Of a stretch of DNA of 64,000 nucleotides, positions 1 through 12,000 are shown one piece after another; the first letter of the stretch is position 1; every line of letters begins with the position of its first letter. A program made the position numbers and the translations under genes. The stretch is from Phoronis australis (lineage: Eukaryota > Phoronida > Phoronidae). The notes beneath the pieces were generated by a model. That model had not been told where the DNA came from. It searched no databases and saw nothing but the letters and a program-made list of their open reading frames with translations. Where the stretch lies: assembly GCA_002633005.1 (NCBI GenBank), contig NMRA01000239.1, positions 124,001 through 188,000 of the forward strand, read 5' to 3'.

Positions 1-2730
1 GAAGACAATTCTGGTGCTGACAACAATGTCAAACCCAACCACCTGACTAAGAATGTGGTACCTAGCGCCAGATAACATATTTGCGTCTTAACCGATTGTT
101 AAAATGGAAACTAAAGTACTTCATAGCTGAATTGGCGTACTTGATTTCACTGCTGAATACAACAGTAGCAAATGCTACTTACGATCATTATAAAGAGACA
201 TTAGTTTGACATCAGAATTACAAAGACAAAATCACCAACGAATTGTCGGTTCTTCCAAAAACGATCGGGGGAGGTTGGCTGTAATAGAGGCTCTGGATGG
301 GGTTGGTGGTCATGACCGGTGATGACAGAGTGTGAAAAAGAAGCATTTGAAGAACTTTATGGCTTTTTTGTAAACACCAATGATTGTACTTATGTGTCTG
401 TAGATGAAAGAATGGAGTGGCTTGCTGGTAATGTGAAGAAACACCTGAAGCATATGTACTTGAATCCAAGAATTGTAACCCTCAGGATTAACAGCACTAT
501 GTGTGTCGCTGGTGTACATGACTGTTATAACTGATGTACAGGGTGCGTTACAACGTGTTCATCACGACTAGTGACAAAAATTCCATTTTTTTACACCAAT
601 ATCTTGAGTTCAATATCAATGAAGACCCCGCAATCAGTTCCAAATGGGAGGTTGGAGGGGCTTGAGGCCACGATAAAAACCATGAAAATCAAAAAACAGG
701 TACTTATAGGCACCATCTCCACCCAGGACATTTTCGATAAAGCCATAGTCGACACAATATAAGGCACAGATGGTGTTCTTCATATTCGTGACATTCCATC
801 GGACATAGCTTCATGATCAAGTTCATAAAAGGCGACATCTAATCAAGTAAGAAAAAACCCCCAACCTCATTTGGCTGTCTCAAATACATGTAAAGCTTCA
901 CCTGACGAAGTGATTGAGAAGAAAGAAAAGTGAACACCACAAAGCATGAAGATCATGTGGTTAGAAGGAGTTCATCCCACATGAAAAAATATTAGATCTT
1001 TGTGACCAAGCATTTTTTGGAAAATATACAATCAGTAGATGTCCACAATGAATCCTTGAACAAAGCTGGCCGGGAATTATTGGGGTGGCGAATGTCACAT
1101 TCGCATGCATTATCAATGAGCATCCTGGGAAATGACATTGAAAATTTATCTAGCATGCTAATCCAGAAAATCGTAATAAAACTAAAAATGAAACTAAAAA
1201 CGATTGCTTTCCCCTTTAGTGTTGCTATAAAACCTGATATACAAGCCCATGGGTCTTATTAACAAAATAATACCTTATTTATTGATGATATTGATACATA
1301 AAACTTATTTTAGTAAATGTAACAGTATATATATATCTGCTTTGTATTTTAAAATATGAAAACTTTAACAACAAAACTGGCAACAATTAATTGGAAAACT
1401 ATATCATTAAGCACTACCCTGTTACCCAGATAGAAGCAAGTCTATAGCTTCACTTTGAGGAGATAGCTTCATAGCATGGCACCAGAATAGAAAAATTAAT
1501 GTTCGCCAAAATCTCCCCAGTGCTTCTACTCTAACAGCTTACGCATCTTGTCCATTAATTGCACCACTCAAGTTTAGGTGTACCATACTTCGGAACAATC
1601 ATAGTTGGTGGCACAACTTGAGTGCGCGCGGCATCAGTGCTTGTAATACACAATTACCACAGTTTTCGCAGGTTTGAGATGAGGCATCTCGTTTCATATT
1701 ACCAAGAGACCAATGCTTGAAGATTGTACACGAGGCTGAAAATAAAAAGCAATAGTTTTAATCATAAGCAACCATTAAAAATATTTCATCAAATGTGCTG
1801 AAATGATGCGCAAAGTTCATTACAGGCAAAAAGCCAATGTTGCATAACACCTAATATGCCTGTGTACTAATTTATGGAAACAACATGTTGTTTGTACTTT
1901 TTACAGTACTCACGGTTATCTAGGATCTTAATAAACAACCTCAACTCTAAGTCAAATATCGAAAAAACTATCCTTTGCCAAGCATTAAAAGTATTTTTTA
2001 AGAGGAGAAAGATCGAGGATTCTAAAAATATGCTTCTTACTACTGTGCCTTTCTTATTGTCACACGGCCATGTTTTTAAGTAAAATTCTCATGTGCAAGA
2101 AGGGTACAGTCATAGCAAAATAAACCCCCAGCCGACTTTACTAAAACTTTTTTAAATGAAAACTTTAGGTTGTGTCTCAAAAACGCTGTAAGGAATTTTT
2201 CATTATTCACTTAGTGGGTTTTATGCCAAATTAACTCGCAAAACGCAAGGCATTTTTGTAAAAAAACAGTGGTCTTATTCATACATCGCTCGGTATGAGA
2301 AAACTAGGCATTTTAAAACAAAATACTAACAGCGTCCACTTTTTAGCATTGCCGAATATTTTACTTTTACATCTACAACACTAGAATTAACATTATACAA
2401 CTGAGCAACACTACTATGATTTCTCTCTGCATAAAAGGAGTCGAAACATAGTTTTTCAGACATGGTTCAATATTATTTTACAATACTCAAGTCTTTTATT
2501 TGCGGCTTAGCCTCAAGTTTTGATCGTACACCGCGTTGTATTTAAGCAGATCTAAAATTATAGTGCATACATGCGTGCACCCAGCCCCCATTTGGGGAAG
2601 TGCGCAGAAAGGTCCGCCTCAGAGAAACGAAAACTACGAAAAAGTAGAAAATGAGACAAAAGTCCACTAAAAAGGTAGAACTACCAAAATTTGGCAAATA
2701 CAAAAGTTCCAGTTAAACTACCGTATGTAA
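1..2730. other. Gene-free stretch, nothing recognised
   Basis: Only short open frames of up to 86 codons occur, without recognisable domains or consistent splice sites. AT-rich, with no tandem repeat that I could see. Confidence 0.5.
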
Positions 2731-3378
2731 CTAAACACACCTTAACAAGGGGTTTATGGCTCTGGGTGAGAAGATAATTGTTTGATTACCCCCTGTGAAT
2801 CCCTGAATAGATGAGTTCCACTCCCCCTCCCAATTTAAATAACAGGGTTTAATTAAAAATACACATTTTCCAGCATGGTGTACCCCTATGCTCACATTCT
2901 CTTCAAGACTGCTGACGATTTCAAATTCAAAGTCGAATTTTTTGGCTTCTCCCATGACGGGATTGACTTCGTTCAGAAATTGATCGCCAACAACTTGCTT
3001 AACCAAGTCTTCGTACCTATCAGCAGACGTAATCTTGACACAGATGATGAAGTTTTTATCGCCCAGTGGAGATTTTACTCTCTGGTATTCCACATTCCAT
3101 CTTGTCTTAACATGAAGAGCAAAGTTTAGGCTTCTTGTTTTTTGCTTTTGGACAACCAGCTTGTCCCGGCTCATCGCGTGTTCGCTTCGACTTTTTCTTC
3201 AGTACGTCCAGCTTTTCTCGTTGCGATTTGACTGCTCCGGTGTCTTGTGGAGTGGATGGTCCTGCGAAGGCAGAGGCATCTGGTTCATCACAAAAATACC
3301 TCAAAGTGCAAATGTCTCCAAGTGCCGTAAGATCCATGTCTGATTGTTGTTCAAAAGGCGCAACACTTTGACATCAAT
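2731..3378 (-). pseudogene. Unrecognised overlapping ORF pair, possible decayed gene or last exon
   Basis: On the minus strand an acceptor-like ttattgcag ends at 3379. ATG at 3337 opens a 76-residue frame rich in Lys/Arg (LKKKSKRTRDEP, KAKNKKPK). A second frame, offset by one base, starts at 3174 and runs 147 residues to 2731 (KTRWNVEYQRVKS, GEAKKFDFEFEIVSS). Both look protein-like in composition and they overlap by about 68 bases, suggesting one coding sequence broken by a frameshift, or an unmodelled intron. I do not recognise the family. It could be a transposon relic. Confidence 0.3.
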
Positions 3379-3519
3379 CTGCAATAAAGATATCGAGACG
3401 GACTCATTTGAAACAAATTTGCTGTACTTTCTAACTTTGTAAGCTCCAGAACAAGGAAAACAACTGCATTAGCTGTTATAGAACCGCCTTCTGTCAAAAA
3501 CTGTTTTAAGTGTCTTTCA

Positions 3520-4000
3520 TACTAACGTCGACGCATTGATGTTTTGGGAAGTTGCGGTCAGTATGAACGATTAACTTAGGTCATGAATCGAAGTTAGGTC
3601 CAGTTAACTTCGCACTAAACAGGTGGATTTAAGAGCGAAGCGTTGACGCTGAGGTGCAGTATGAACAGTCAACTTCGGTCCTATCGAAGTTATCACCAGG
3701 TGCCACTGTTATCGTCAACAATTACAGGGTGCCGTCGCTAATAGTTGCTTATATCTCGCTCTTATAATTACCAACTGATTTAAAAATAAGTCTTATGTCA
3801 ATTAGCACATGTAAATGTTCCCAAATTGTCAGATTGAAAAAAATCTTAGAGTGCAGAGCTACCTTGCAATAACTTCAATGACGACAGCGTCACCTACTGT
3901 TTACTTCGATGTTCATTAACTACCGAAGTCAGTATGAACGGTCCAGTCAACTTCGCAGTATATGTCGACGCTCCGCTCAGACAGGAGTTAAGTCAATATG
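3520..4000. repeat. MITE-like repeat rich in aacttcg / cagtatgaac motifs
   Basis: Phrases such as gtcagtatgaac, cagtcaacttcg and their inverted forms recur several times in both orientations over about 480 bp, with gtcgacg near both ends. A related phrase (cttaacttagatcc with ttcatattgacgg) appears near 22730-22770. This looks like a non-autonomous DNA element family. Ends are approximate. Confidence 0.4.
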
Positions 4001-4294
4001 AAAAGGCCTATAGTTTAAACCATTTAACAATAAATATTGAGGTTCATCTCAAGCAATAACGAAATCTTTCTAAATAGAAAAATTCCTTGATGGCTAATAT
4101 ATATTTTAAGATAGCGTGTGTGAACATATGTCTACAACAGCAAAGCCTAAAACCGGTTTAGGTGTGTATTCACACGACACATGAACAGTTTTACTAAGTT
4201 TTGAGCGGCACTTCTAAATACACTTAAGAGAGATCAACCCCAGGGAATTTTCCGGGTTTAGAAACTTGCATGTTTACTATTTTGTTCTTCACCC

Positions 4295-4546
4295 GGGTGA
4301 AAATCATTTCCACACGGGCGGAAATAATTTCCATCTAGGTTGTAATTATTTCAACCTGGTGAAAATAATTTCTACCTATGTTGAAACAATTTCCACCTGG
4401 ATGAAAATAATTTCCACCTGGGTGAAAATAATTTCCACCTGGGTTGAAATTATTTCCACCTGGGTGAAAATAATTTCCACCCGGGTGAAAATAATTTCGA
4501 CCTGGGTGAAAATAATTTCCACCCGGGTAAAAATAATTTCCACCTA
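4295..4546 (+). repeat. 21-bp minisatellite, about 12 copies
   Basis: Unit close to gggtgaaaataatttccacc plus one base, repeated head to tail, with early copies more diverged. The unit length is divisible by three, so a 93-codon frame stays open by chance and encodes only a VKIISTW-type repeat. Not a gene. Confidence 0.9.
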
Positions 4547-5329
4547 AGTAAAAAATAAAACATAAAAAATAATTAAATTTAAATAGTTATGATATTTTTG
4601 GGCCACTGCAGTTTTTGAATTTATTTCTAATTCAAATTTCATTTTTTTACGACGTACAATTGATTTATAAAGAAAATTCTTACTAAACCACAGTAACTCC
4701 TGAAAACTGTTTTATTTTTCAAAGTAATACGATGTTCGTTTTGCAAAATTTCTCTACCTAACTAATTAGCATCAGGCCCAGGGGCAAAAATGTCCAGTCA
4801 CAAGCAAAAAAAACTAAATTTATACTTTCTCTATTGAGTCAGTCTTCTGTACGCCCAAAGTATTAACAATTGCCAGTTTGATATCTACGCCATAGGCTTA
4901 CAGCTGTAGGTCTATTTAGAAAAAAGCATTGTTCGCCTAAAACAAGATGTGTGTGTTACCCTGGGCTTAGGACTACTTTTGACTGGAGCAGTGGAGGATC
5001 TAAAATTACAATAACTCGAGAATCGGCACAAAATATCAAAATAAAATCAAAAAGATGCATAAATGACATCTCTAAAACTACCATTTCATTGAGACAAGTT
5101 CCAAGAGGTCCTGATGACATTTGTATTTCTATATGCTTTGCGAGCAACCATACAGTCATACAGTGTCAGTGTCTGTGTAGAGCGGGTGTGGAATCGGGAA
5201 ATGAGTGCTGTCGTCTGCTACCCATCTCACTTCAAATACTGAGTTTTCATGTAAATCACGGAAGCACAAAACTTACTTTTGGGTATTTTTCGTAACGTGT
5301 GTATGTGGTGCACATTTCATCTTCTCATT

Positions 5330-5900
5330 TTGAGCTTTTGAGCGTGTATTCGTCTTCCGTGCTGACATCGATATCAGACAGTTTCACACACCAAGATGGC
5401 TGCCCACTAAAAGTACGCAAAGTCACGTGATGCCAATCGAGAAAAAAATGAATCTATCCAAGAAGCAGTAACCGGGTTGCATTCCGTAAACGAAGTCAAA
5501 AAGCAAACTCATGGGTATATCTTGACAAGATGTCACCATGCATTACGTGGACTGTTCAAGGTTACACTAGCTTTTCTTGCAAGTGTTTTGGGTTTACGGA
5601 ATGTAGCCTGACTGGATCGCCACCTTTCGAAAACTTTTCGAAGCTAGAACTATATGAAGTTGACTTTTCAACTTAAAAATATCACTGATCATGACGAATT
5701 TCCTTTTTTATCTCTTTGTCGTAAAATTGCGTCATATGTCGCGTTTCCCTTACTAATTGGAACATTACACGTCATGAATGTCTATTCTGGGATGTTGATA
5801 TGAAAAGAAACTAGTTTAGCGCGGACGAATAACTTACTTCCGTGACGTGTCTGAAAGGCCATCTTGGATTTTGGCCTGAGATGATCTCCAATCTGCCAAA
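5330..5900 (+). promoter_or_regulatory. Candidate OSBP promoter and 5' leader
   Basis: Upstream of the ATG are a YY1-type site (CCAAGATGGCTGCC, 5392-5405), a palindromic E-box TCACGTGA near 5424-5431, an ETS-like acttccg with an adjacent tgacgt half CRE (about 5835-5848), and an inverted YY1-like ggccatcttgg (about 5857-5867). YY1 and ETS sites close to transcription starts are typical of TATA-less housekeeping promoters. Assignment is inference from motif clustering and position. Confidence 0.45.
5469..5614. mobile_element. Short MITE-like element in the OSBP 5' flank
   Basis: Near-matching inverted termini: ccgggttgcattccgtaaac at about 5471-5490, and its inverted counterpart beginning gtttacggaatg near 5591. 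They bracket about 145 bp without coding capacity. No clear target-site duplication was identified. It sits between the two candidate promoter clusters. Confidence 0.45.
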
Positions 5901-6025
5901 ATGACGGATTCTAAAGTAATGCATTCAGACTCATACAAAGGATGGCTTTACAAATGGACAAACTATATCAAAGGTTACCAGAAACGGTGGTTCGTTTTGC
6001 AAAATGGTTTACTGTCGTACTACAG
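5901..6025 (+). CDS. OSBP: OSBP exon 1: start codon and first half of PH domain
   Basis: ATG (context gccaaaATG) opens a frame with [17 protein letters not shown] near its start, the PH-domain beginning typical of OSBP. The exon ends at tacag before gtatgc with two bases of an Arg codon, completed by exon 2. The 5' flank looks like promoter or UTR, so I take this as the first coding exon. Confidence 0.93.
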
Positions 6026-9000
6026 GTATGCTAAATCACTAAACAACATCCACTTCCGAGTTCCGATTTTCACGTCACAGTCACAAGTCACAGACGTCGG
6101 CCAAAACCTTCACTTCGTCTTCTATCGCTCTTATGATTGCTAATTTAGTGTTAGTTATATTTTATCTGAATTTTCTGTGATTGTAAAACGAATGTGAATA
6201 TCAGCCACCAGTTCTAGTAGTACCTAACACTGACACTGGAGTTGAACTTGGGACTGGGCGGCACAGTGACCACCGTCTCTAACCGGCTAGAGATGGTTTA
6301 GCTCCTATAGGAGTTTCATATGCCAGAAGCTTTTCAGTAAATTATGCCTCACACTGACTAAAACATCAAAGTCATATTGTTATTAATACCTTTTACACAT
6401 AGAGGGACATTTTAGGAGGCCACCAATGTATTTAATTCCTTCCAACTCGAAGAAATACTCCCGTTAGCGTTATCAAACCTTTTCTTTGAGCAGTCCTTTG
6501 TGTTCAGGTCCTAATATCGGAAACTAGCCATTTTTAACACTGTGTAGTAATAGCCGAGATCACCCGACTCGGGGATCGAACCTGCGACCCCCATAAAACC
6601 GGCAAGCGTGCTAACCATTCAGCTAATAGGCAATTGCCCGTTAGCGAGTAGCTAACAGAGGCTCATATAATTCACCGGAAGCACATCTACAACAACTGCG
6701 CACGGCAAGTGGTATGACGATATATCCCCTGGCGTGCACAGTGTAATGTTGTATATGTGCTTCTGGTGAATCATATGAGCCTCTTGTTAGCTACTTGCTA
6801 ACGGGCAATTGCCTATTAGCTGAATGGTTAGCACACTTGCCAGTTTTATGGGGGTCGCTGGTTCGATTCCGGATCAGGTAATCTCGGCTATTACTTACTA
6901 CAAATGGCGTAGTCGGCAAACGGATGATCTACCGATGAAGCACTGCCAACTAGTACCCACGGACCTCAGGATAGCGCGCATGAAAAGTTCCAGGAGTCGA
7001 GGAACTGTATGACGGACAACCTTGTGGTCACCTGTGTTGTGGTGGTAAATGTACCAAGGGAACGTTGATGATCTGTATGCGAGACATCCTGGTGGCTTGC
7101 CTGTTCTGTAAGAAAGGGGGGAATGTTGTGGATGTGCTTCCGGTGAATCATATGAGCCTCTGTTAGCTAGTGGCAGATCCAGGATACCATGAGGGGGGCC
7201 TTCTGGGAATTTGGCAAAGCGCGAGTGTATCTGCACAGGCACCCGAAAGTGGCGGGGGTCGGGGCTGTGAACTTCTGGTCTGAAAATCTTTCAGTGGACT
7301 AAAAAACTAAAAAAAAGGAAAAATGGGAACACGATTCCGCCGCCATCTAGGGTCTGAGCCCCCCCCCTCATCTGCTACCGGCCGTAGTTGCTGAACTCAA
7401 TATCCTCTCGCTTCTTCGTTTTGCTTGTGGCAGCCAAGGGGGTGGGTACCGAGTCCCTTGCCCCCTCCCTAAATCCGCCTATGTTAGCTACTCACTAACG
7501 AGCAATTGCCTATTAGCTGAATGGTTAGGACGCCTGCCAGTTCTATGGGGGTTGCTGCTTCGATTCCCGGGTTGGGTAATCTCGGCTATTACTACAGTAA
7601 AAAGGGCCAGTTACCGATTTTGGGTACTGAGCAAGGGACGATAATAGGAGAATTTCTTCAAGTTGGAAGGAATCAAAAACATTGATGGCCTCCTCAGGTG
7701 TCCCTCTATACGCAAAAAGTATTTATAACAATGTGACTTTGATAATGTTTTAGTCAGTGTGAGGCTTAATTCGCCGAAAAGGTTCCTGTGAATGAAGGCC
7801 CTATAGGAGCTACACCATCTCTAGTTGGTTAGAGACGATGGTCACTGTCTAGGGCAGCACTATCAAGTCTCTCGTTTGTGTAGACATTGACCACTGTCTA
7901 TCGTCTGTGCTATTGTCTTTCCGCTTGGCTGGCAGATAGGTGACCTCCCATAACCATCTCTTGTGTTTTTCTGTTTGATCTTGCGAACATTCACTGTGTG
8001 GTGAGTCTGGTTAGGACACCTGGCATTGAAGCAAAAGGTGCTGGGTTCGAAACTTGGATTAGGCGATTTTTTACTATATTGGCGTGCCATGTTGGGCGCC
8101 ATTTGTTGCCTGTTCACTCATGCGACTGACTAGCAGCAACAATGACTATATCAGTCATAGTAATAATATAAATATGTTGAAGGTATAACAGCACAATGGT
8201 GGATCTTTGGGGGGGGGGTTGTGTTCAGAGGGTTTAAATCCCCCATGTTGGGACAGGATCAAAAATAAAAAATATTTAAAATGTTGCCAGCAAAACGAAA
8301 AGCCAGCATAAGTAATCCCCAACTAAACCACCTCAAAAAAATTGAGTGGGTTTCACCCTGAAAATATAATTTCTTTGCATTTTGATTTGTTGTAATCATG
8401 AAAAGCAAGGCATTTTGAGTGTTGGTGACTCATGGGCAAGTGTACGCGCGCTTCTGTCGACACCTCTGAAGTAGCCAAGCACTCTAGATGGATCCACCGC
8501 GGAAAAAAATAAATATCTATAGCTGATATTTTTAGGCAGCTAGCGTCTTTACTCTAAGATATGTTTTGACATGATTAGGGAAAATACTGTGGTACCGCAA
8601 CTCTGCTATTGAGGGAAACCAAAGTGCAATGTTTTTGCCTCACCTGTCATGCATTGTCATGCTGTTATACTCCTCACATTTGTAATATGAATTTGATTGG
8701 TGTGTAAATAAGTTGTCTTGCGCAATAATCATATAGTGTACATGTAATCATGTAATGTGTTTATTTTAAAAAGTGATCGTTTTCCGAAAAATCGCTTGGC
8801 CCTTTGTAAGGACTATTGTGGCGAGCGCTGTGGATTGGTCACAAGTCCGTTTCATTATACACCTTAATAATTTAGGCCTATACCAGGCATGAACCGGGGA
8901 GGGGGGAGTGGGGAAGGATCTCGCGAGGTGATTGCATTCGCAAACAGGGTACAAAAATTGCAAGCAGACTGTAGTTTCTCAGAAAAGTCTTGAGGGACTC

Positions 9001-12000
9001 ACGTGGTGTTCAATATGCTTCCTAAGGAGTGCTGGTCCAGACCTCAACACTGACAGTCTTCCTACCTGCAAAATAAGCTGACACGAATAATTTAAGATGA
9101 GAAATTTCTTTTTTAATTATTCCAAATTTGTTGTTTCACCCATCTGCACTAAATGTCTCCACACCTATGTGGTGAGACATCATTGTGAAATTTGATGTCG
9201 TACTATTATTTAATCACATAATTACACAAACTCAATGCAAAATCAACATTTTTCAAATTAAGTAGTCAGTTATTTGAAATGGAAAATGATATTCACACTT
9301 TTTGAGTCAGTATACAGGTGCCTGAGCCGTGTTCATAACTGAGGAACTGTGTTTGTATGTGCATGAGACATGTTGGGTAGCCTGCTATTGGTTTTATATG
9401 CGTGTTACCTTATTTGTACGTGTCGTGCACATTGTAGCGTAGTGGTACAGTATGTGAACACAAGCTGATGTAGATAACGATTTGATCGGCCTTACTGGTT
9501 ACTGTTTGAAAGAGTGATGTTAAGTACTACATTGTTGCATGGTGGCATATATATTTACATGTTTTCTGATAGCACCTTTTATTTCTGATGAACTCAGTTC
9601 AAATGTGCAATTTCTTTGTTTTGATGTTTACCCATTGGTTTCCAGGAGCCAGGCTGAGATGGCGCACTCCTGCCGCGGCACCATCAACCTGGCGAAAGCT
9701 TTTATTCACACCGAGGACTCGTGCACGTTTGTCATTTCTAATGGAGACACAACAATATTTCATCTGAAGGCCAGCTCTGAGGTCGAGCGTCAAAGATGGG
9801 TGACAGCGTTGGAACTTGCTAAGTCAAAAGCAGTCAAGATGCTGGAGTCTGGTACGTGCTCTCCTAAAAGTGAACTGCTATGTTTTTGCCATCATGAAAA
9901 GCTGAGTTTTTCATTAAAAATTCTTCAAAAAGGAGACATTGAAAAATGCTTTGCTCAAAGCTGGAGCGTGTACTAAAATTTTAGAAATAGGCAATACTGA
10001 CCATCCCAAATTCAAGAATCACCAGAAAGCCGGCAAAGTTAATCGTGTCCAAAATTCTGGACTTAATATCTTACGATACAGGATTCACATGTTTTACTGT
10101 TAACTTTGTAACATCTCACTAGTCAGGAACATCCCCGACTTTATCCATTAGTGATTTTGTACTGCGATTATAAACCAAAGCAATCATGTTAACAGGTAAA
10201 ATACCCTTCGAGGAACCCAACAAATTGAACAGCTATGTAGATGTGTCTGCTATCCATTGATTAAAAAAAATAATTGAGGGGATCAGATACACGTTGTACC
10301 AGATGTGCGCAGACTGGGCATGTGGGCCCATTGCACTGTTCACCTAGAACCATTTAATATATAGTTGAAACCAAGCTGAGGAGCTGGAAATCTGGCTCCA
10401 GGGTTTTAGCTGTGGGACCCAGTGGGACTCGAACCCGCAACCCCCAGTAAAGAAAGCAGGCACCTATCATCTTCTGTTTTAACCACAACTGGTTTTTTGA
10501 CATATTTTTCTCNCGCATTTTGAGTGTTGGTGACTCATCGGCAAGTGTACGCGCGCTTCTGTCGACACCTCTGAAGTAGCCAAGCACTCTAGATGGATCC
10601 ACCGCGGAAAAAGTAAATATCTATAGCTGATATTTTTAGACAACTAGCGTCTTCTTTAAGATATGGTTTGACATGATTTGGGAAAATACTGTGGTACCGC
10701 AACTCTGCTATTCAGGGAAACCAAAGTGCAATGTTTTTACTTCACCTCGCGAGGTGATTGCATTCGCAAACAGGGTACAAAACTAAGAAATTGCAAGCAG
10801 GCTGTAGTTTCTCAGAAAAGTCTTGAGGGACTCGCGTGGTGTTCAATATGCTTCCTAAGGAGTGCTGGTCCAGACCTCAACACTGACAGTTTTCCTACCT
10901 GCAAAATAAGCTGACACGAATAATTTAAGATGAGAAATTTCTTTTTTAATTATTCCAAATTTGTTGTTTCACCCATCTACACTAAATGTCTCCACGCCTA
11001 TGTGGTGAGACATCACTGTGAAATTTGATGTCGCACTATTATTTAATCACATAATTACACAAACTAAACGCAAAATCAACATTTTTCAAATTAAGTAGTC
11101 AGTTATTTGAAATGGAAAATGATATTCACACTTTTTGAGTCAGTACACAGGTGCCTGAGCCGTGTTCATAACCGAGGAACTGTGTTTGTATGTGCATGAG
11201 ACATGTTGGCTAGCCTGCTATTGGTTTTATATGCGTGTTACCTTATTTGTACGTGTCGTGCACATTGTAGCGTAGTGGTACAGTATGTGAACACAAGCTG
11301 ATGTAGATAAAGATTTGATCGGCCTTACTGGTTACTGTTTGAAAGAGTGATGTTAAGTACTACATTGTTGCATGGTAGCATATATATTTACATGTTTTCT
11401 GATAGCACCTTTTATTTCTGATGAACTCAGTTCAGATGTGCAATTTCTTTGTTTTGATGTTTACCCATTGGTTTCCAGGAGCCAGGCTGAGATGGCGCAC
11501 TCCTGCCGCGGCACCATCAACCTGGCGAAAGCTTTTATTCACACCGAGGACTCGTGCACGTTTGTCATTTCTAATGGAGACACAACAATATTTCATCTGA
11601 AGGCCAGCTCTGAGGTCGAGCGTCAAAGATGGGTGACAGCGTTGGAACTTGCTAAGTCAAAAGCAGTCAAGATGCTGGAGTCTGGTACGTGCTCTCCTAA
11701 AAGTGAACTGCTATGTTTTTGCCATCATGAAAAGCTGAGTTTTTCCTTAAAAATTCTTCAAAAAGGAGACATTGAAAAATGCTTTGCTCAAAGCTGGAGC
11801 GTGTACTAAAATTTTAGAAATAGGCAATACTGACCATCCCAAATTCAAGAATCACCAGAAAGCTGGCAAAGTTAATCGTGTCCAAAATTCTGGACTTAAT
11901 ATCTTACGATACAGGATTCACATGTTTTACTGTTAACTTTGTAACATCTCACTAGTCAGGAACATCCCCGACTTTATCCATTAGTGATTTTGTACTGCGA

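Larger units (their letters stand above)
8410..10512. repeat. Left copy of an end-to-end contig overlap around OSBP exon 2
   Basis: This 2,103-bp segment recurs at 10515-12341 with only scattered differences, apart from a 276-bp segment (8646-8921) missing from the second copy. The single N at 10513 separates them. The left copy's last bases match the right copy's last bases, as expected for two contigs from the same locus that overlap but were not merged. Confidence 0.88.

Noticed and set aside
319-534. 71-codon ORF near the window start as a gene
   Set aside because: No recognised domain, no splice context, and a competing minus-strand frame of similar length. Insufficient support.
4266-4547. 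93-codon ORF
   Set aside because: It is only the translation of the 21-bp minisatellite.
9646-11684. Mutually exclusive exon pair in OSBP
   Set aside because: The copies encode the same residues, the flanking introns are equally similar, and an N marks the junction. An assembly overlap explains all of this.
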